From contig JARVGJ010000010.1 of assembly GCA_029762595.1 (NCBI GenBank), positions 1-64,000 of the forward strand: 64,000 bases of DNA, in the 5' to 3' direction. Origin of the DNA: Methanolobus sp. (GTDB lineage Archaea > Halobacteriota > Methanosarcinia > Methanosarcinales > Methanosarcinaceae). Below, piece by piece: positions 1 through 8,410 of the stretch (the stretch's first letter is position 1; the number at the start of each line of letters is the position of its first letter). Under the pieces are notes generated by a model. It was not told the DNA's origin. It made no database searches and worked only from the letters and a program-made list of their open reading frames with translations. Made by a program: the position numbers and the translations under genes.

Positions 1-75
1 AAAGATATTAGTGCATAACCTTGACAGGTATATCAAGGTTATACTTGTTGTCAAAATGAGGATTTCTACAGAGCC
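1..75. mobile_element. Right end of a small inverted-repeat element (partial)
   Basis: Bases 63-75 (tttctacagagcc) are identical to the right terminal repeat of the complete MITE at 2158-2278. The left end would lie outside the window, so element length and target duplication cannot be judged. Inside is a perfect 10-bp stem with an 8-base loop (15-24 pairs with 33-42), which could be internal element structure or a terminator. The interior does not look like the MITE at 2158, so only the end is shared. Confidence 0.4.
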
Positions 76-102
76 GTAATTCCGATTACTTATACCGTTC
101 GC

Positions 103-1395
103 TCATGGTAAATTAATTTTTTCCTGATCAATTGTCTTTGATATTTGCTCCGCTTTCATTGATAACCGATGGTATTCAGGTGTTTCTATGAGTTCCATTG
201 GAAGCTTAAGAGCATTCATAGAATCAAGTGATTGAGATACAGAGGCTGTCTGCCCACCTTTTGATGCTTTTGTTCCCAGTTTACCTATATAATTGATAAT
301 CTCCTCCAGGATCAGGGGGTCTGCCTTTTGCGCTATGCATGAAATGCCAATTGACCTAAGAGAATCTATAACCTTTGAAGCTTCCCCGTCATAGTTTTTA
401 TCGAGTGCTTTCTGGCCAATATAATAAAGATGATCTATTACTGCAGACAGTACATTCTTCTGATGATGTCCTGCTGCAACTGTTCCAATCTGTTCAATAG
501 ATGAGGAAGCCTGTAATACAGATTCAGACGGGTCGCTTTTCTCTAACTGCTTCCACAGGATCTCAAGATTTCTGATCACAATAAATGTGGCATCTTCATC
601 ACTATGATTCAAAGTGAACTTTCCAAATCTTGCCAGACGTGAAAAGATATAATAGGCAAGTACTTTTCTCTCTGTAGGTTCAAGATCGTTGTATACGAAT
701 ATCTCCCTGGCACGCATTCCTATGATGTTCAGACCGTTCCTTGTGGTTTCAAAGTCATGGTTTAGAAGAGAACTGCTTATAATGTCGATGATTGGTTGTA
801 TGGGATCTTTTTCCCGGGTATTGCGGGTATCCGAACCTATGGCTGCTGTTATGTTCCCGACTGTTATTTTCATGGCCTGCATACCAAGCAACGTTGAAGG
901 TTTAAGCATGTTCAATGTCACGAAGAGATAAGGGAACAATATAAGGAATGAATAAACTCCAATATAGAATGCAAATGAGATGCGGAAATGCATATCAACA
1001 ATGTTCTCATTTGTTATTGACTTGAGAACGAATAATCCGTAGATCATGGATACAATGTAAATAACCACGAGTATCCAGAAATCAGGGTTATATCCCTTAA
1101 GCAGGTCCATCATCCTAACGGAATAGGAACTTGAAGCCAGTTCCACGGCCACAAGACTTAATGTGACTATTATGGCCATTATGGCTGCTTCACTCTGTAT
1201 CAGTGCACTGATCATATACCGGGCACTGGTCATATCATAATCATCCGGGCCAAATTGCAATACAATAAAATGCGATATCCCAAAAATGAGGATAAATAGA
1301 ATAAAGTAGAACAAGATCCTTGCGATCCACAGCTTCAAAATATCTTTTGAAAGGCGGTCTTTTACCAGTTCTTTTATTGGTCTGGAATATATCAT
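103..1395 (-). CDS. DUF2254-like multi-pass membrane protein
   Basis: A 430-residue protein of unknown function. Four hydrophobic segments lie in the N-terminal third (about residues 24-46, 67-88, 106-126 and 139-162). The second ends in VALELASS-type sequence (here VAVELASSSYS), which resembles the DUF2254 family, where a similar stretch follows the second helix. The C-terminal 250 residues are soluble, helical and probably cytoplasmic. There is no catalytic motif I can name. The ATG at 1395 has no clear ribosome site and sits behind AT-rich DNA. It stands alone, divergent from the Rieske gene. The family assignment is by resemblance only. Confidence 0.6.
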   Translation of the reverse strand: MIYSRPIKELVKDRLSKDILKLWIARILFYFILFILIFGISHFIVLQFGPDDYDMTSARYMISALIQSEAAIMAIIVTLSLVAVELASSSYSVRMMDLLKGYNPDFWILVVIYIVSMIYGLFVLKSITNENIVDMHFRISFAFYIGVYSFLILFPYLFVTLNMLKPSTLLGMQAMKITVGNITAAIGSDTRNTREKDPIQPIIDIISSSLLNHDFETTRNGLNIIGMRAREIFVYNDLEPTERKVLAYYIFSRLARFGKFTLNHSDEDATFIVIRNLEILWKQLEKSDPSESVLQASSSIEQIGTVAAGHHQKNVLSAVIDHLYYIGQKALDKNYDGEASKVIDSLRSIGISCIAQKADPLILEEIINYIGKLGTKASKGGQTASVSQSLDSMNALKLPMELIETPEYHRLSMKAEQISKTIDQEKINLP

Positions 1396-1637
1396 TGTTA
1401 ATTAGAGGCTTAAAGTCTCAATACAGTTATTTAAAAATTATTTTGCCTTTCTTTCTCTATTTTGAAGGTTTATGTATTTTGCGATTTCATCCTATATCAA
1501 TCATCCAACATTAAGTATTTATAGCCGGAAAACTTTGCTTTTTATTAAGATTAATCTGCCATTGCATCCTATGGCCGCAGGCAGGTAAACACTGCCTGAT
1601 GACTTAATACATTTTAAACATAAAAGGGAGTGAAATT

Positions 1638-1961
1638 ATGCCGGATTGGGTATTTGCCATAAAAGAAGAAGACCTGAAAGAAGGAAAGATCAAAGTTGTG
1701 AAAACCGGGGACAAAAAAATAGCCATGATAAAAAAGGACTCAGAGGTGTATGCACTTGTAAACGAGTGTCCGCATGAGGGGTGTCCGCTCAAGAATGGCA
1801 CCCTGGAAGATTATGTGCTCAAATGTGGCTGTCACAACTGGGGCTTTGACATACGCACCGGGGAGAACGTGGATACCGGAGAGTACATCGATATGGAGGA
1901 CCCTAAAGTAGAGGTCTTTAAGACACGTGTTGAAGATGGAAATATAGAGATTTATGTTTAA
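1638..1961 (+). CDS. Rieske [2Fe-2S] ferredoxin-like protein
   Basis: A 107-residue single-domain Rieske protein, expected to be a soluble electron carrier. The two ligand boxes are visible: C44-P-H46 (in ECPHEGC) and C63-G-C-H66 (in KCGCHNWGF), separated by 16 residues as in the Rieske family (CxH...CxxH). There is no membrane segment or fused oxygenase domain, so it resembles the stand-alone Rieske ferredoxins of non-haem oxygenase systems and of many methanogens. The start is well supported by GGGAGTG seven bases upstream. A TATA-like stretch (tatttatag) lies near 1516. No partner oxidoreductase lies beside it, so its electron donor and acceptor are unknown. Confidence 0.9.
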   Translation: MPDWVFAIKEEDLKEGKIKVVKTGDKKIAMIKKDSEVYALVNECPHEGCPLKNGTLEDYVLKCGCHNWGFDIRTGENVDTGEYIDMEDPKVEVFKTRVEDGNIEIYV

Positions 1962-2157
1962 AGGTACTTAAGAGCAGATACTGGAAAGAAGACCGGATAT
2001 TATTCCGATTCGATCTTCCTGTTTCTGCAATCAATCAGAAAAACCACAATCAACAGTTTGCACAGTGAAGATCATCACTGTGCTGATTAATATGCTTGTA
2101 TGATGATGCACTTCATATTGGCTTCATATTAATACGACTATTAATACCCCTATTCCT

Positions 2158-2278
2158 GGCTCTGTAGAAATCCTTTCTTTATTAATAAACCACAAATAAA
2201 TACGGATACATTCACCTCCTAGGGAGTTGAGTGTATCTGCGGTTCACAAATTATTGATAATAGGTTTTCTACAGAGCC
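2158..2278. mobile_element. 121-bp MITE with 13-bp terminal repeats and 8-bp target duplication
   Basis: The ends are perfect 13-bp inverted repeats (ggctctgtagaaa at 2158-2170, tttctacagagcc at 2266-2278). The element is flanked by an 8-bp direct repeat, ctattcct, at 2150-2157 and 2279-2286, which is the expected target duplication. The centre (about 2203-2239) is a long imperfect hairpin with cctagg at its tip. It has no coding capacity, so it must be moved in trans. Eight-base duplications occur in IS6, IS66 and ISL3 families; I cannot assign the parent IS. The right copy of the duplication includes the stop codon (TAG, read on the minus strand) of the neighbouring methyltransferase, so insertion left that gene intact. 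The rest of this gap (1962-2149) shows nothing I recognise. Confidence 0.88.
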
Positions 2279-3034
2279 CTATTCCTGCGTCTTTTTCTGC
2301 AGGACAAAAAAGACATATCCGTATTCGTCCTGGTATTTACGGAATATTTCTATTTCCTTTCTTGAAAAAGCTATTGTGGATTCTCCATCTTCATTGCCCC
2401 TGAACTTTTCAGCGACCTCATCAAGTCTTTTCTCCAGATGAACATAGAAATTATCCCACCATGCACAAGCCGGCAGCCTGAACCGGTCAATTACACGATA
2501 ACCGGCAGCTTCAATTATCTTTTCGTTCGCAGGAATGGTCTTCATGGCCGGGTAACATTCCTGCCAGAACTGAAACAGCTCCGCACAAGGAGTATCGGTG
2601 AACCATGCAGCTTCGGTCAGTGCCATGAACCCCTCATCCTTAAGAAAACGCTTCCAGTATTGCAGTCCTTTTTCAAAACCCATGACAAAGATCGCACCTT
2701 CGGACCAGATGATATCGAATTCTTTATTCTCAAAAGGCAGGTCATCCATGGAAGCACAAACTGTGGATATCCTGTCAGCAATTCCCTCTTCCCTGGCTTT
2801 CTCTATCAGTTGTTCCAGGTATGGCTCATAGATATCAACGGCAGTGATATGACATTTATCACATATCCTTGCCAGATGCCGGGTCTGCATACCGGCTCCA
2901 CAACCGATATCAACTATCCTGAAACCAGGTTTGAGGGCCGGGATCAGACGGAAGGCTTTTTCAGTACACTCATCAAGACCGGGACCCTGGCGCGGTAAAC
3001 CATCAAATATCTCAAAAATCGCAGATTCTTCCAT
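2279..3034 (-). CDS. Class I SAM-dependent methyltransferase
   Basis: A 251-residue Rossmann-fold methyltransferase. Motif I is VDIGCGAGMQT near residue 41, followed by an acidic end of strand 2 (TAVDIYEPY) and a motif IV region with DIIWSEGAIF. The substrate is unknown; the fold resembles ubiquinone/arsenite/small-molecule methyltransferases. There is no good ribosome site before the ATG, but a TATA-like box (ttttatttatac) lies about 25 bases upstream, so the mRNA is probably leaderless. The stop codon lies inside the target-site duplication of the MITE at 2158-2278. The gene stands alone. Confidence 0.85.
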   Translation of the reverse strand: MEESAIFEIFDGLPRQGPGLDECTEKAFRLIPALKPGFRIVDIGCGAGMQTRHLARICDKCHITAVDIYEPYLEQLIEKAREEGIADRISTVCASMDDLPFENKEFDIIWSEGAIFVMGFEKGLQYWKRFLKDEGFMALTEAAWFTDTPCAELFQFWQECYPAMKTIPANEKIIEAAGYRVIDRFRLPACAWWDNFYVHLEKRLDEVAEKFRGNEDGESTIAFSRKEIEIFRKYQDEYGYVFFVLQKKTQE

Positions 3035-3126
3035 AGGTACAAATAGGGGTATAAATAAAAGTATTTTTGGTCCTCTGTCTTTGAGTCTTCAGGACATTCT
3101 GTCTGACTTTTCCCACAGTCTGTACA

Positions 3127-4443
3127 TCACTCTTCCAGCTGGAAAAAAGTCCTGAATATCCTGATGGAGTCCAGGAAGTCCTGTTTACCCATCAGCTCCC
3201 TGGCTGAATGCATTGCCAGCATCGGCACACCTGCATCCACCACATGAACAGGCATATATTTGCTAAGCAACGGACCCAAGGTCGTGCCTCCGGGATGGTC
3301 TGAATGGTTCACGAATTTTTGGTATTTCACACCGGCTTTGTCACACAGCTGCTGGAAAGCTGCAATGGTCTCAACTTCCGATGCATAGGAACGGTTACAA
3401 CTTACTTTAATAGCCATTCCTTTGTTCATTACCGGCTTGTTAGTGATATCACTCTTTTCACTGTAATTGGGATGTAAAGCATGGGCCCCGTCTGCCGAGA
3501 TAACAAAGAAGCTCATCTTTTGATGGATGGATTGTTGTTCCGCTCCTGCCACTTCCATAAGGATCTTTTGCACAATATTGCTCAGCATCACAGAATCAGC
3601 ACCCTGCCGGGTCGCAGAACCGATCTCCTCATTGTCCATGAATGCCACCATGTTGATCCCGTCCTTATGCTGTGACTCTGTAAGAGCTTGCATCGCAGCA
3701 TACACCATGGACAGATCGTCTATCCTCGGGCAGGAGATGAACTCCTCTTTTGAGCCCACCAGCATGCCTTCTTCACTACAGTAGACACTCAGGTCCATGT
3801 CCAGGATATCTTCACGATCAACCCCGGCTTCCCGGGCAATCAGGTCCAGCAGATAATTTTCCCTGACCTCACCTTCTATCAGCCGGGTCAGGAGTGGTTG
3901 CATATCTTTTTGAACCTTGATCTCCACTCCTTTATTGACCTCGCGGTTCATATGGATGGCCAGATTGGGGATGATAAGTACAGGTCTTTGAAGATCCAGG
4001 TGAATAACTTCGGGCTTTAGAACCTTGTCGGACTTCACAGCTATTCTTCCGGCAATGGATAAAGGACGATCGAACCAGGTATTCAGAATGGGGCCGCCAT
4101 AACGTTCCACGTTCAGTGTCAGCATTCCTTCACTGTTCACCTCAGGCTCGGGCTTTATTCTGAATCCGGGACTATCTGTATGAGCAGCGATGATCTTCAC
4201 TCCTTTTGGCGCAGATCTGACACTTGCGATACTAAAGCCAACCAGCATGGAAGGATAAGGGGTCAGATAGTATTTTCCCGATGGATCCAAGGTCCATGGT
4301 CCATTCATTTCCAGTCCGGTAAAACCTTCCGTTTCCAGACGTTCTCTTATGGTATCCACTGTCTGAACGGATGTTGTCGCTTTTTTCATAAACCCGAAAA
4401 AGTCACTGATATAATCCCTGTTATGATTCCTCATCTGAGCCAT
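3127..4443 (-). CDS. M18 family aminopeptidase (aspartyl aminopeptidase type)
   Basis: A cytoplasmic dinuclear-zinc aminopeptidase that removes N-terminal, usually acidic, residues from peptides. Numbered from the chosen start (438 residues), the metal and catalytic boxes are AHTDSPG (His88, Asp90), DNEEIGS, a SADGAHALHPNY box and NHSDHPGGTTLG near the C terminus. Length and motif order fit family M18. The frame is open up to a GTG at 4518, but that start has no ribosome site and adds 25 residues not expected in the family. The ATG at 4443 has AGGGTGG seven bases upstream and is preferred. It is not in an operon. Confidence 0.9.
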   Translation of the reverse strand: MAQMRNHNRDYISDFFGFMKKATTSVQTVDTIRERLETEGFTGLEMNGPWTLDPSGKYYLTPYPSMLVGFSIASVRSAPKGVKIIAAHTDSPGFRIKPEPEVNSEGMLTLNVERYGGPILNTWFDRPLSIAGRIAVKSDKVLKPEVIHLDLQRPVLIIPNLAIHMNREVNKGVEIKVQKDMQPLLTRLIEGEVRENYLLDLIAREAGVDREDILDMDLSVYCSEEGMLVGSKEEFISCPRIDDLSMVYAAMQALTESQHKDGINMVAFMDNEEIGSATRQGADSVMLSNIVQKILMEVAGAEQQSIHQKMSFFVISADGAHALHPNYSEKSDITNKPVMNKGMAIKVSCNRSYASEVETIAAFQQLCDKAGVKYQKFVNHSDHPGGTTLGPLLSKYMPVHVVDAGVPMLAMHSARELMGKQDFLDSIRIFRTFFQLEE

Positions 4444-4809
4444 ACTTGCCACCCTTTTTAATGGTGCCCATATGCATTCAGCTTTGCAATGGACTTTAAA
4501 TCTTTTTCCTTTTATCACACCATTTTTAGCACTAAAGTAGATAACAGTATAGTAGATGATGTAGATAATAGATTTCCAGGATTCTTAATCCTGCAACTTT
4601 AGGTGAAAAGAAAAAGTACAAAGAATGCATGTAAGTGCCAGAAACTGAGGGAATACAAAGAAAGAAGCTGAAACGGAGAATTGTATATCAGGTACAGGCC
4701 TGAAAAATACCATCCACCATCAAAAAAACACAATGCAAAAAATTATATTTAACTAAATTAATCCAATTTTTATATATATATATATAATTCTGCCCAAACT
4801 GGTGGTATC
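4444..4809. other. Intergenic, AT-rich, with a (TA)n run
   Basis: A 366-base gap between divergent genes. It holds the upstream region of the aminopeptidase and a low-complexity (TA)n run at about 4770-4787 (tatatatatatata), which may double as a TATA region for the membrane protein at 4810. I see no RNA gene or conserved repeat. Confidence 0.5.
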
Positions 4810-5166
4810 ATGGCAAAATACGCAGCAATCATCTTTGCACTGGTCTTTGTGGCAATAGTATATGTACTCACAGCAGAGCCACTGGCTGCCCTGGGAGCTG
4901 CTATTGCTGTATCCTTGGTGGTTGTATTATACCGGCAGAAACTCAACGACAGCTGGAGAGGCACCATCACCGAGCAGAAAGAGGAAAAATACATACAGAA
5001 GGATTATGACGAGAATGATAACGTCACAACCTACAAACAGTACAGGACCTATTCTTATGTCAGGCTGGATAACGGCAAAATCAAAAAAATGGAACTTGGA
5101 CCTGAATGGGAAGTCGGTGATGTCATCGAGAAAAGGAAAGGAGAATACGGGTTCCGAAAACTGTAA
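4810..5166 (+). CDS. Small membrane-anchored protein with C-terminal beta domain
   Basis: A 118-residue protein. Residues about 4-40 are hydrophobic and can form two closely spaced helices (AAIIFALVFVAIVYVL and ALGAAIAVSLVVVLY). The rest is charged and strand-rich, ending in VGDVIEKRKGEYGFRK, a pattern seen in small archaeal domains of unknown function. The start is supported by GGTGGTATC before the ATG. There is no recognisable catalytic residue and no operon partner. I cannot name the family with confidence. Confidence 0.7.
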   Translation: MAKYAAIIFALVFVAIVYVLTAEPLAALGAAIAVSLVVVLYRQKLNDSWRGTITEQKEEKYIQKDYDENDNVTTYKQYRTYSYVRLDNGKIKKMELGPEWEVGDVIEKRKGEYGFRKL

Positions 5167-5619
5167 TTAACCGAACCGGCCTTGATCTTAAACCCTTCAT
5201 TAAACTTATTATCTTTTTTGAAGCAGGCTTTGTCATTCCATACCTATCGTTCCAAAGACCCGGACCACCTGCATCTACCGAACCAAAAAGATAGCATATA
5301 AGCTAACAGATATGAAAACATATACTAAAAACATATACTAAACACTTGACTGATGTGAAGGTTTCAAAGGCTTTACAGAATATTTTTTAATGCACATGCC
5401 ATAAAAATGAAGGTTGTGGAGGTGGAGGTAGAATTGATGGCGTTGTGATATTTTAATGATCTGTAAAGCCTGTGAATTGGATTGCGGATATAATTTGGAC
5501 TTATGATTGGTAAGGCAATGATTATGAGAGCGGTCCTTAATATGAAATAAGGGTTTTAACCTTATCGGTTAAACCCCCATTTGCTTTAGTTCTCCGAAGA
5601 AAACTTCTTAGTACTACGT
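5167..5619. other. Intergenic between convergent genes
   Basis: A 453-base gap between the ends of the small membrane-protein gene and mtaB. Apart from the terminator hairpin listed separately, I see no ORF with a ribosome site and no RNA gene. The stretch ggaggtggaggtagaa near 5417 is only locally purine-rich. Confidence 0.5.
5551..5577 (-). terminator. Terminator-like hairpin after mtaB
   Basis: Bases gggttttaacc and ggttaaaccc pair around a 4-5 base loop with one bulge. Read on the minus strand the hairpin is followed by a T-rich stretch (cccttatttca). It lies about 45 bases beyond the mtaB stop, as expected for the end of the mtaCB transcript. Confidence 0.5.
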
Positions 5620-6999
5620 TTAAAGACCGTAGTTCTCTGGCTTGAAGACCGGAACTTCTGCCTTGTACTTCTCCATGCATTCGGTTGCGAATGTTTCGGA
5701 CTCGGATGTAAGTGCCTCGAGTTCTGCGGTTGCCTTTGCAAGTGCGCCAAGCTCGAACTTAGTCATCTCAAGACCCTCGGAGGTGTTCAGGATGTTGCAG
5801 CATTCCATTGCAGCATTCTTTGCACGGAGGAAGATGTCCTCTCCGTCCTTTACGATTGCCTCTCCTACCTTGTATGCATTGTCGTATGCAAGGATGTAGG
5901 ACTGCGGGTCTCTGAACCTGTCAGAAGCCATAAGGAGGTCCCTGAGGATCTTCTCGTTACCGGATTTGAGTGCAGTGTTCATGAGTGCACAGTCGTAGTT
6001 GAGGGACTCGGACCAGCACTGTACGGTTGTACCACCGAATTCACCATGGTATTCAACGGATTCGTTTGACCAGAGGTCACAGCACTGCATGATAAGGTTA
6101 CCCATGACATCAGAGTGAGCACAGGTTGATGTCTTACCTTCAAAGGACATTGGCATACCTGTGATTCCCTTTATTATGATGTTCTCGTAACCACAGTCCT
6201 TACCCGGACCTGTTGCACCTGATTCGTATGCTGCAAGTGATCTTGCACCTGCGATCGTTCTTGCGACGATTGCAAGGGTGTGTGCAAGGTTCTTATCAAG
6301 GAGACCACCTGCAATGAACATTGCAGTGTTTGCCTGTGCACAGTCTGTGTCACCGGCTGCGGTTACTCCCTTCTGCTGTGCGACCTTTGCGATCTCCTGC
6401 CAGAGGTAGCTCATGTCCATGGTACCAAGGCAGCCGATAGAATAGAGCATACCTGGAACATCATTCCTGAGTACTGCGTAGTCGAAGATCTCTTTTCCAC
6501 CCATTGACTCAATGGACAGGAGGTCTGCGCCGCTCTCTGCAACCTGATCGAAGGACTCCATGACCACTGTCATCTTGTCGCCTCTAAGATCGAGGAATTC
6601 CTTGTTTTCCCTGATATCACCAGGTGTGTGTCTCAGTGCGCATTTGATCCCGTATTCTTCGTTGTACTCTTCCATGATGGTCTTCTGTGCGTGTGCAACA
6701 GCTGCTCCCCATTCAGGATTGTTGGTCATCTGCTGGACGTGTTCTGTCTCAAGTACTACGGATGGGAAACCGACCTGGACCATTCTTGACATGATGTCCT
6801 TTGTGATCCTCTGGTACTCGTTTACGAGTTTTTCCTTGGTTTCCCCGGCTTCCGGCCTTGGTGCATAGTTTACTTCTGCAGTTGTGTAGCCTGCACCGAT
6901 CTCAAGGTCAAGACCTGCTTTTACAGGTTTCTTTGCGCGTCCGAATACCATCTCATCAGCTTCGGCGTAAGCCATTGTTGTGAATCTGTTAATTGCCAT
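5620..6999 (-). CDS. mtaB: Methanol:corrinoid methyltransferase MtaB
   Basis: Transfers the methyl group of methanol to the Co(I) corrinoid of MtaC in the first step of methanol-dependent methanogenesis; cytoplasmic. From the start at 6999 the protein has 459 residues. The zinc ligands known for Methanosarcina MtaB fall at exactly the same numbers: Glu164 (in LSIESMGG), Cys220 (in GDTDCAQ) and Cys269 (in PGKDCGYE). That agreement, plus GAGGTGAC before the ATG, fixes the start; the 15 extra in-frame codons upstream, to 7044, overlap mtaC and are not used. It lies ten bases after the mtaC stop, with its ribosome site overlapping the mtaC end, so the two are translationally coupled. A terminator-like hairpin follows. 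Confidence 0.98.
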   Translation of the reverse strand: MAINRFTTMAYAEADEMVFGRAKKPVKAGLDLEIGAGYTTAEVNYAPRPEAGETKEKLVNEYQRITKDIMSRMVQVGFPSVVLETEHVQQMTNNPEWGAAVAHAQKTIMEEYNEEYGIKCALRHTPGDIRENKEFLDLRGDKMTVVMESFDQVAESGADLLSIESMGGKEIFDYAVLRNDVPGMLYSIGCLGTMDMSYLWQEIAKVAQQKGVTAAGDTDCAQANTAMFIAGGLLDKNLAHTLAIVARTIAGARSLAAYESGATGPGKDCGYENIIIKGITGMPMSFEGKTSTCAHSDVMGNLIMQCCDLWSNESVEYHGEFGGTTVQCWSESLNYDCALMNTALKSGNEKILRDLLMASDRFRDPQSYILAYDNAYKVGEAIVKDGEDIFLRAKNAAMECCNILNTSEGLEMTKFELGALAKATAELEALTSESETFATECMEKYKAEVPVFKPENYGL

Positions 7000-7009
7000 T
7001 TTTGTCACC

Positions 7010-7774
7010 TCAGTGGTTGTGGAATTTAGCTCTAAGGTCTGCAATATCTGCGCCTTTCAGGATAGCATCTGCCATCTTTGGTGCATCTGCTGCTTCTTCA
7101 CCATATACTCCAAGTGAGTATGTCTCAACGAAGTCCTGGTTCACAGCTCCGCCACCACATGCAAATGGAAGGCTGAGTCCACCCTCAACGAGACGGTCAT
7201 TGACCTCCTTGAATGCGTACATTGTGGTTGTCATAAGTGCTGTACCGGTGAGCATCATTGGCTTTTCCTTCTTTACGGCTTCAATAACTTCATCGACCGG
7301 ACAGTCACGACCAAGGTCGACCACTTCATAACCTGCTGCTCTGAGCAGAGCTGCGACAATTGACTTTCCGATATCATGTACGTCACCTTCGGCAACGTGT
7401 ACAACGATCTTGCCTTTTGTCTCAGGGCTTGCACCTGATTCAGCCTTACAGAACTCGATACCTTCAAGCATTGCATCTGCGGACATCATTACGTTTGGAA
7501 GGAAGATGACACCCTGATCGTAAAGGTCTGTGACTACCTTCATACCTACCATGAGTGCATCGTCAATGAGTGCAATTGGGTCCTTGCCTGCTGCAATAGC
7601 TGCTTCAAGACCTTCGATAACATCATCTTCTTCACCCTCAAAGATCGCTTCTGCAATAGCCTTGTATAACTCATCTTTTGGATAGAGTTCGGCTGCTGAT
7701 TCTTCGGGGGTCATTGTTTTTTCCATTTTAACATTGTATCTTATGAGGATACCTTCTTTGTCTACTATTAACAT
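7010..7774 (-). CDS. mtaC: Methanol corrinoid protein MtaC
   Basis: The 254-residue corrinoid protein carries the methyl group from MtaB to the MtaA/CoM step. An N-terminal helical cap (about residues 25-115) is followed by the cobalamin-binding Rossmann domain. That domain has the base-off ligand motif GDVHDIGKS (His133), TGTALMTTT and a GGGA turn near 213. It is the first gene of mtaCB and has a long AT-rich upstream region. The start is an ATG preceded by GGAGGTATAGA. A second MtaC-like gene of the same length lies 4 kb away (11843-12607). MtaA is not in the window. Confidence 0.97.
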   Translation of the reverse strand: MLIVDKEGILIRYNVKMEKTMTPEESAAELYPKDELYKAIAEAIFEGEEDDVIEGLEAAIAAGKDPIALIDDALMVGMKVVTDLYDQGVIFLPNVMMSADAMLEGIEFCKAESGASPETKGKIVVHVAEGDVHDIGKSIVAALLRAAGYEVVDLGRDCPVDEVIEAVKKEKPMMLTGTALMTTTMYAFKEVNDRLVEGGLSLPFACGGGAVNQDFVETYSLGVYGEEAADAPKMADAILKGADIADLRAKFHNH

Positions 7775-8410
7775 TCTATACCTCCTTCAATTCATTGTAT
7801 TTTAACTAGCTGAGCTTTGGGTCAAGCTCAATCCAATCTACACAAAAGGTTCAGTTGAACCTCAAAATATGCATCATATGATACTATATAAACGTTGTGT
7901 TTAATGAATACTATTATATAAACCATACGAGTAAAAATAAATAATAGATAATTTATAAAAGTAAATATAAGTGCCTACTGATGTTGATTAAATAAAAAAT
8001 ACATTTGTAAGACATTATGATTCTAAAAAGAAGTACAAAAGCTTTATATATAATTACTAAAAGGATATCATAGTTTAATCATATAAAAACTAATGTTTAG
8101 TAAATAATACACATAATAAGAAAAAGCAGAATCAAATTAGATTAATGACCCTACACATATTGAATATAATACACAAATCCTTTTCAAAAAAAAGTTACTC
8201 AAAAATCAAAAGAAAAGTTTAAATACAAGTGTTTTACAACTTTGCTAAAAGATATAACAAAATTATAAAAGTAACTGTTAAATTGAGAATTTGACTTTAA
8301 AAACAAGCATTAATTTAATAGAGCACACATAAAAAATCACAAATACTCATCAATATTATTTCAGACTGATGTGTGGAAATATAGATATATTTGTAAAGTA
8401 ACAACTAAAA
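7775..8410 (-). promoter_or_regulatory. mtaC: Long AT-rich leader/promoter region of mtaCB
   Basis: 636 bases without a gene. Methanosarcina mtaCB operons are known for long untranslated leaders, and this spacing fits that. Minus-strand TATA-like sequences occur near 7886-7896 (tttatatag read on the minus strand), 7914-7922 and 8043-8052. I cannot choose the true one. No ORF, repeat family or clear hairpin was found. The 3' end of the PAS sensor gene abuts this region. Confidence 0.5.

Noticed and set aside
5400-5450. Short frame starting atgaaggttgtggaggtgg
   Set aside because: Only 13 codons, purine-repeat composition; not supportable as a gene.
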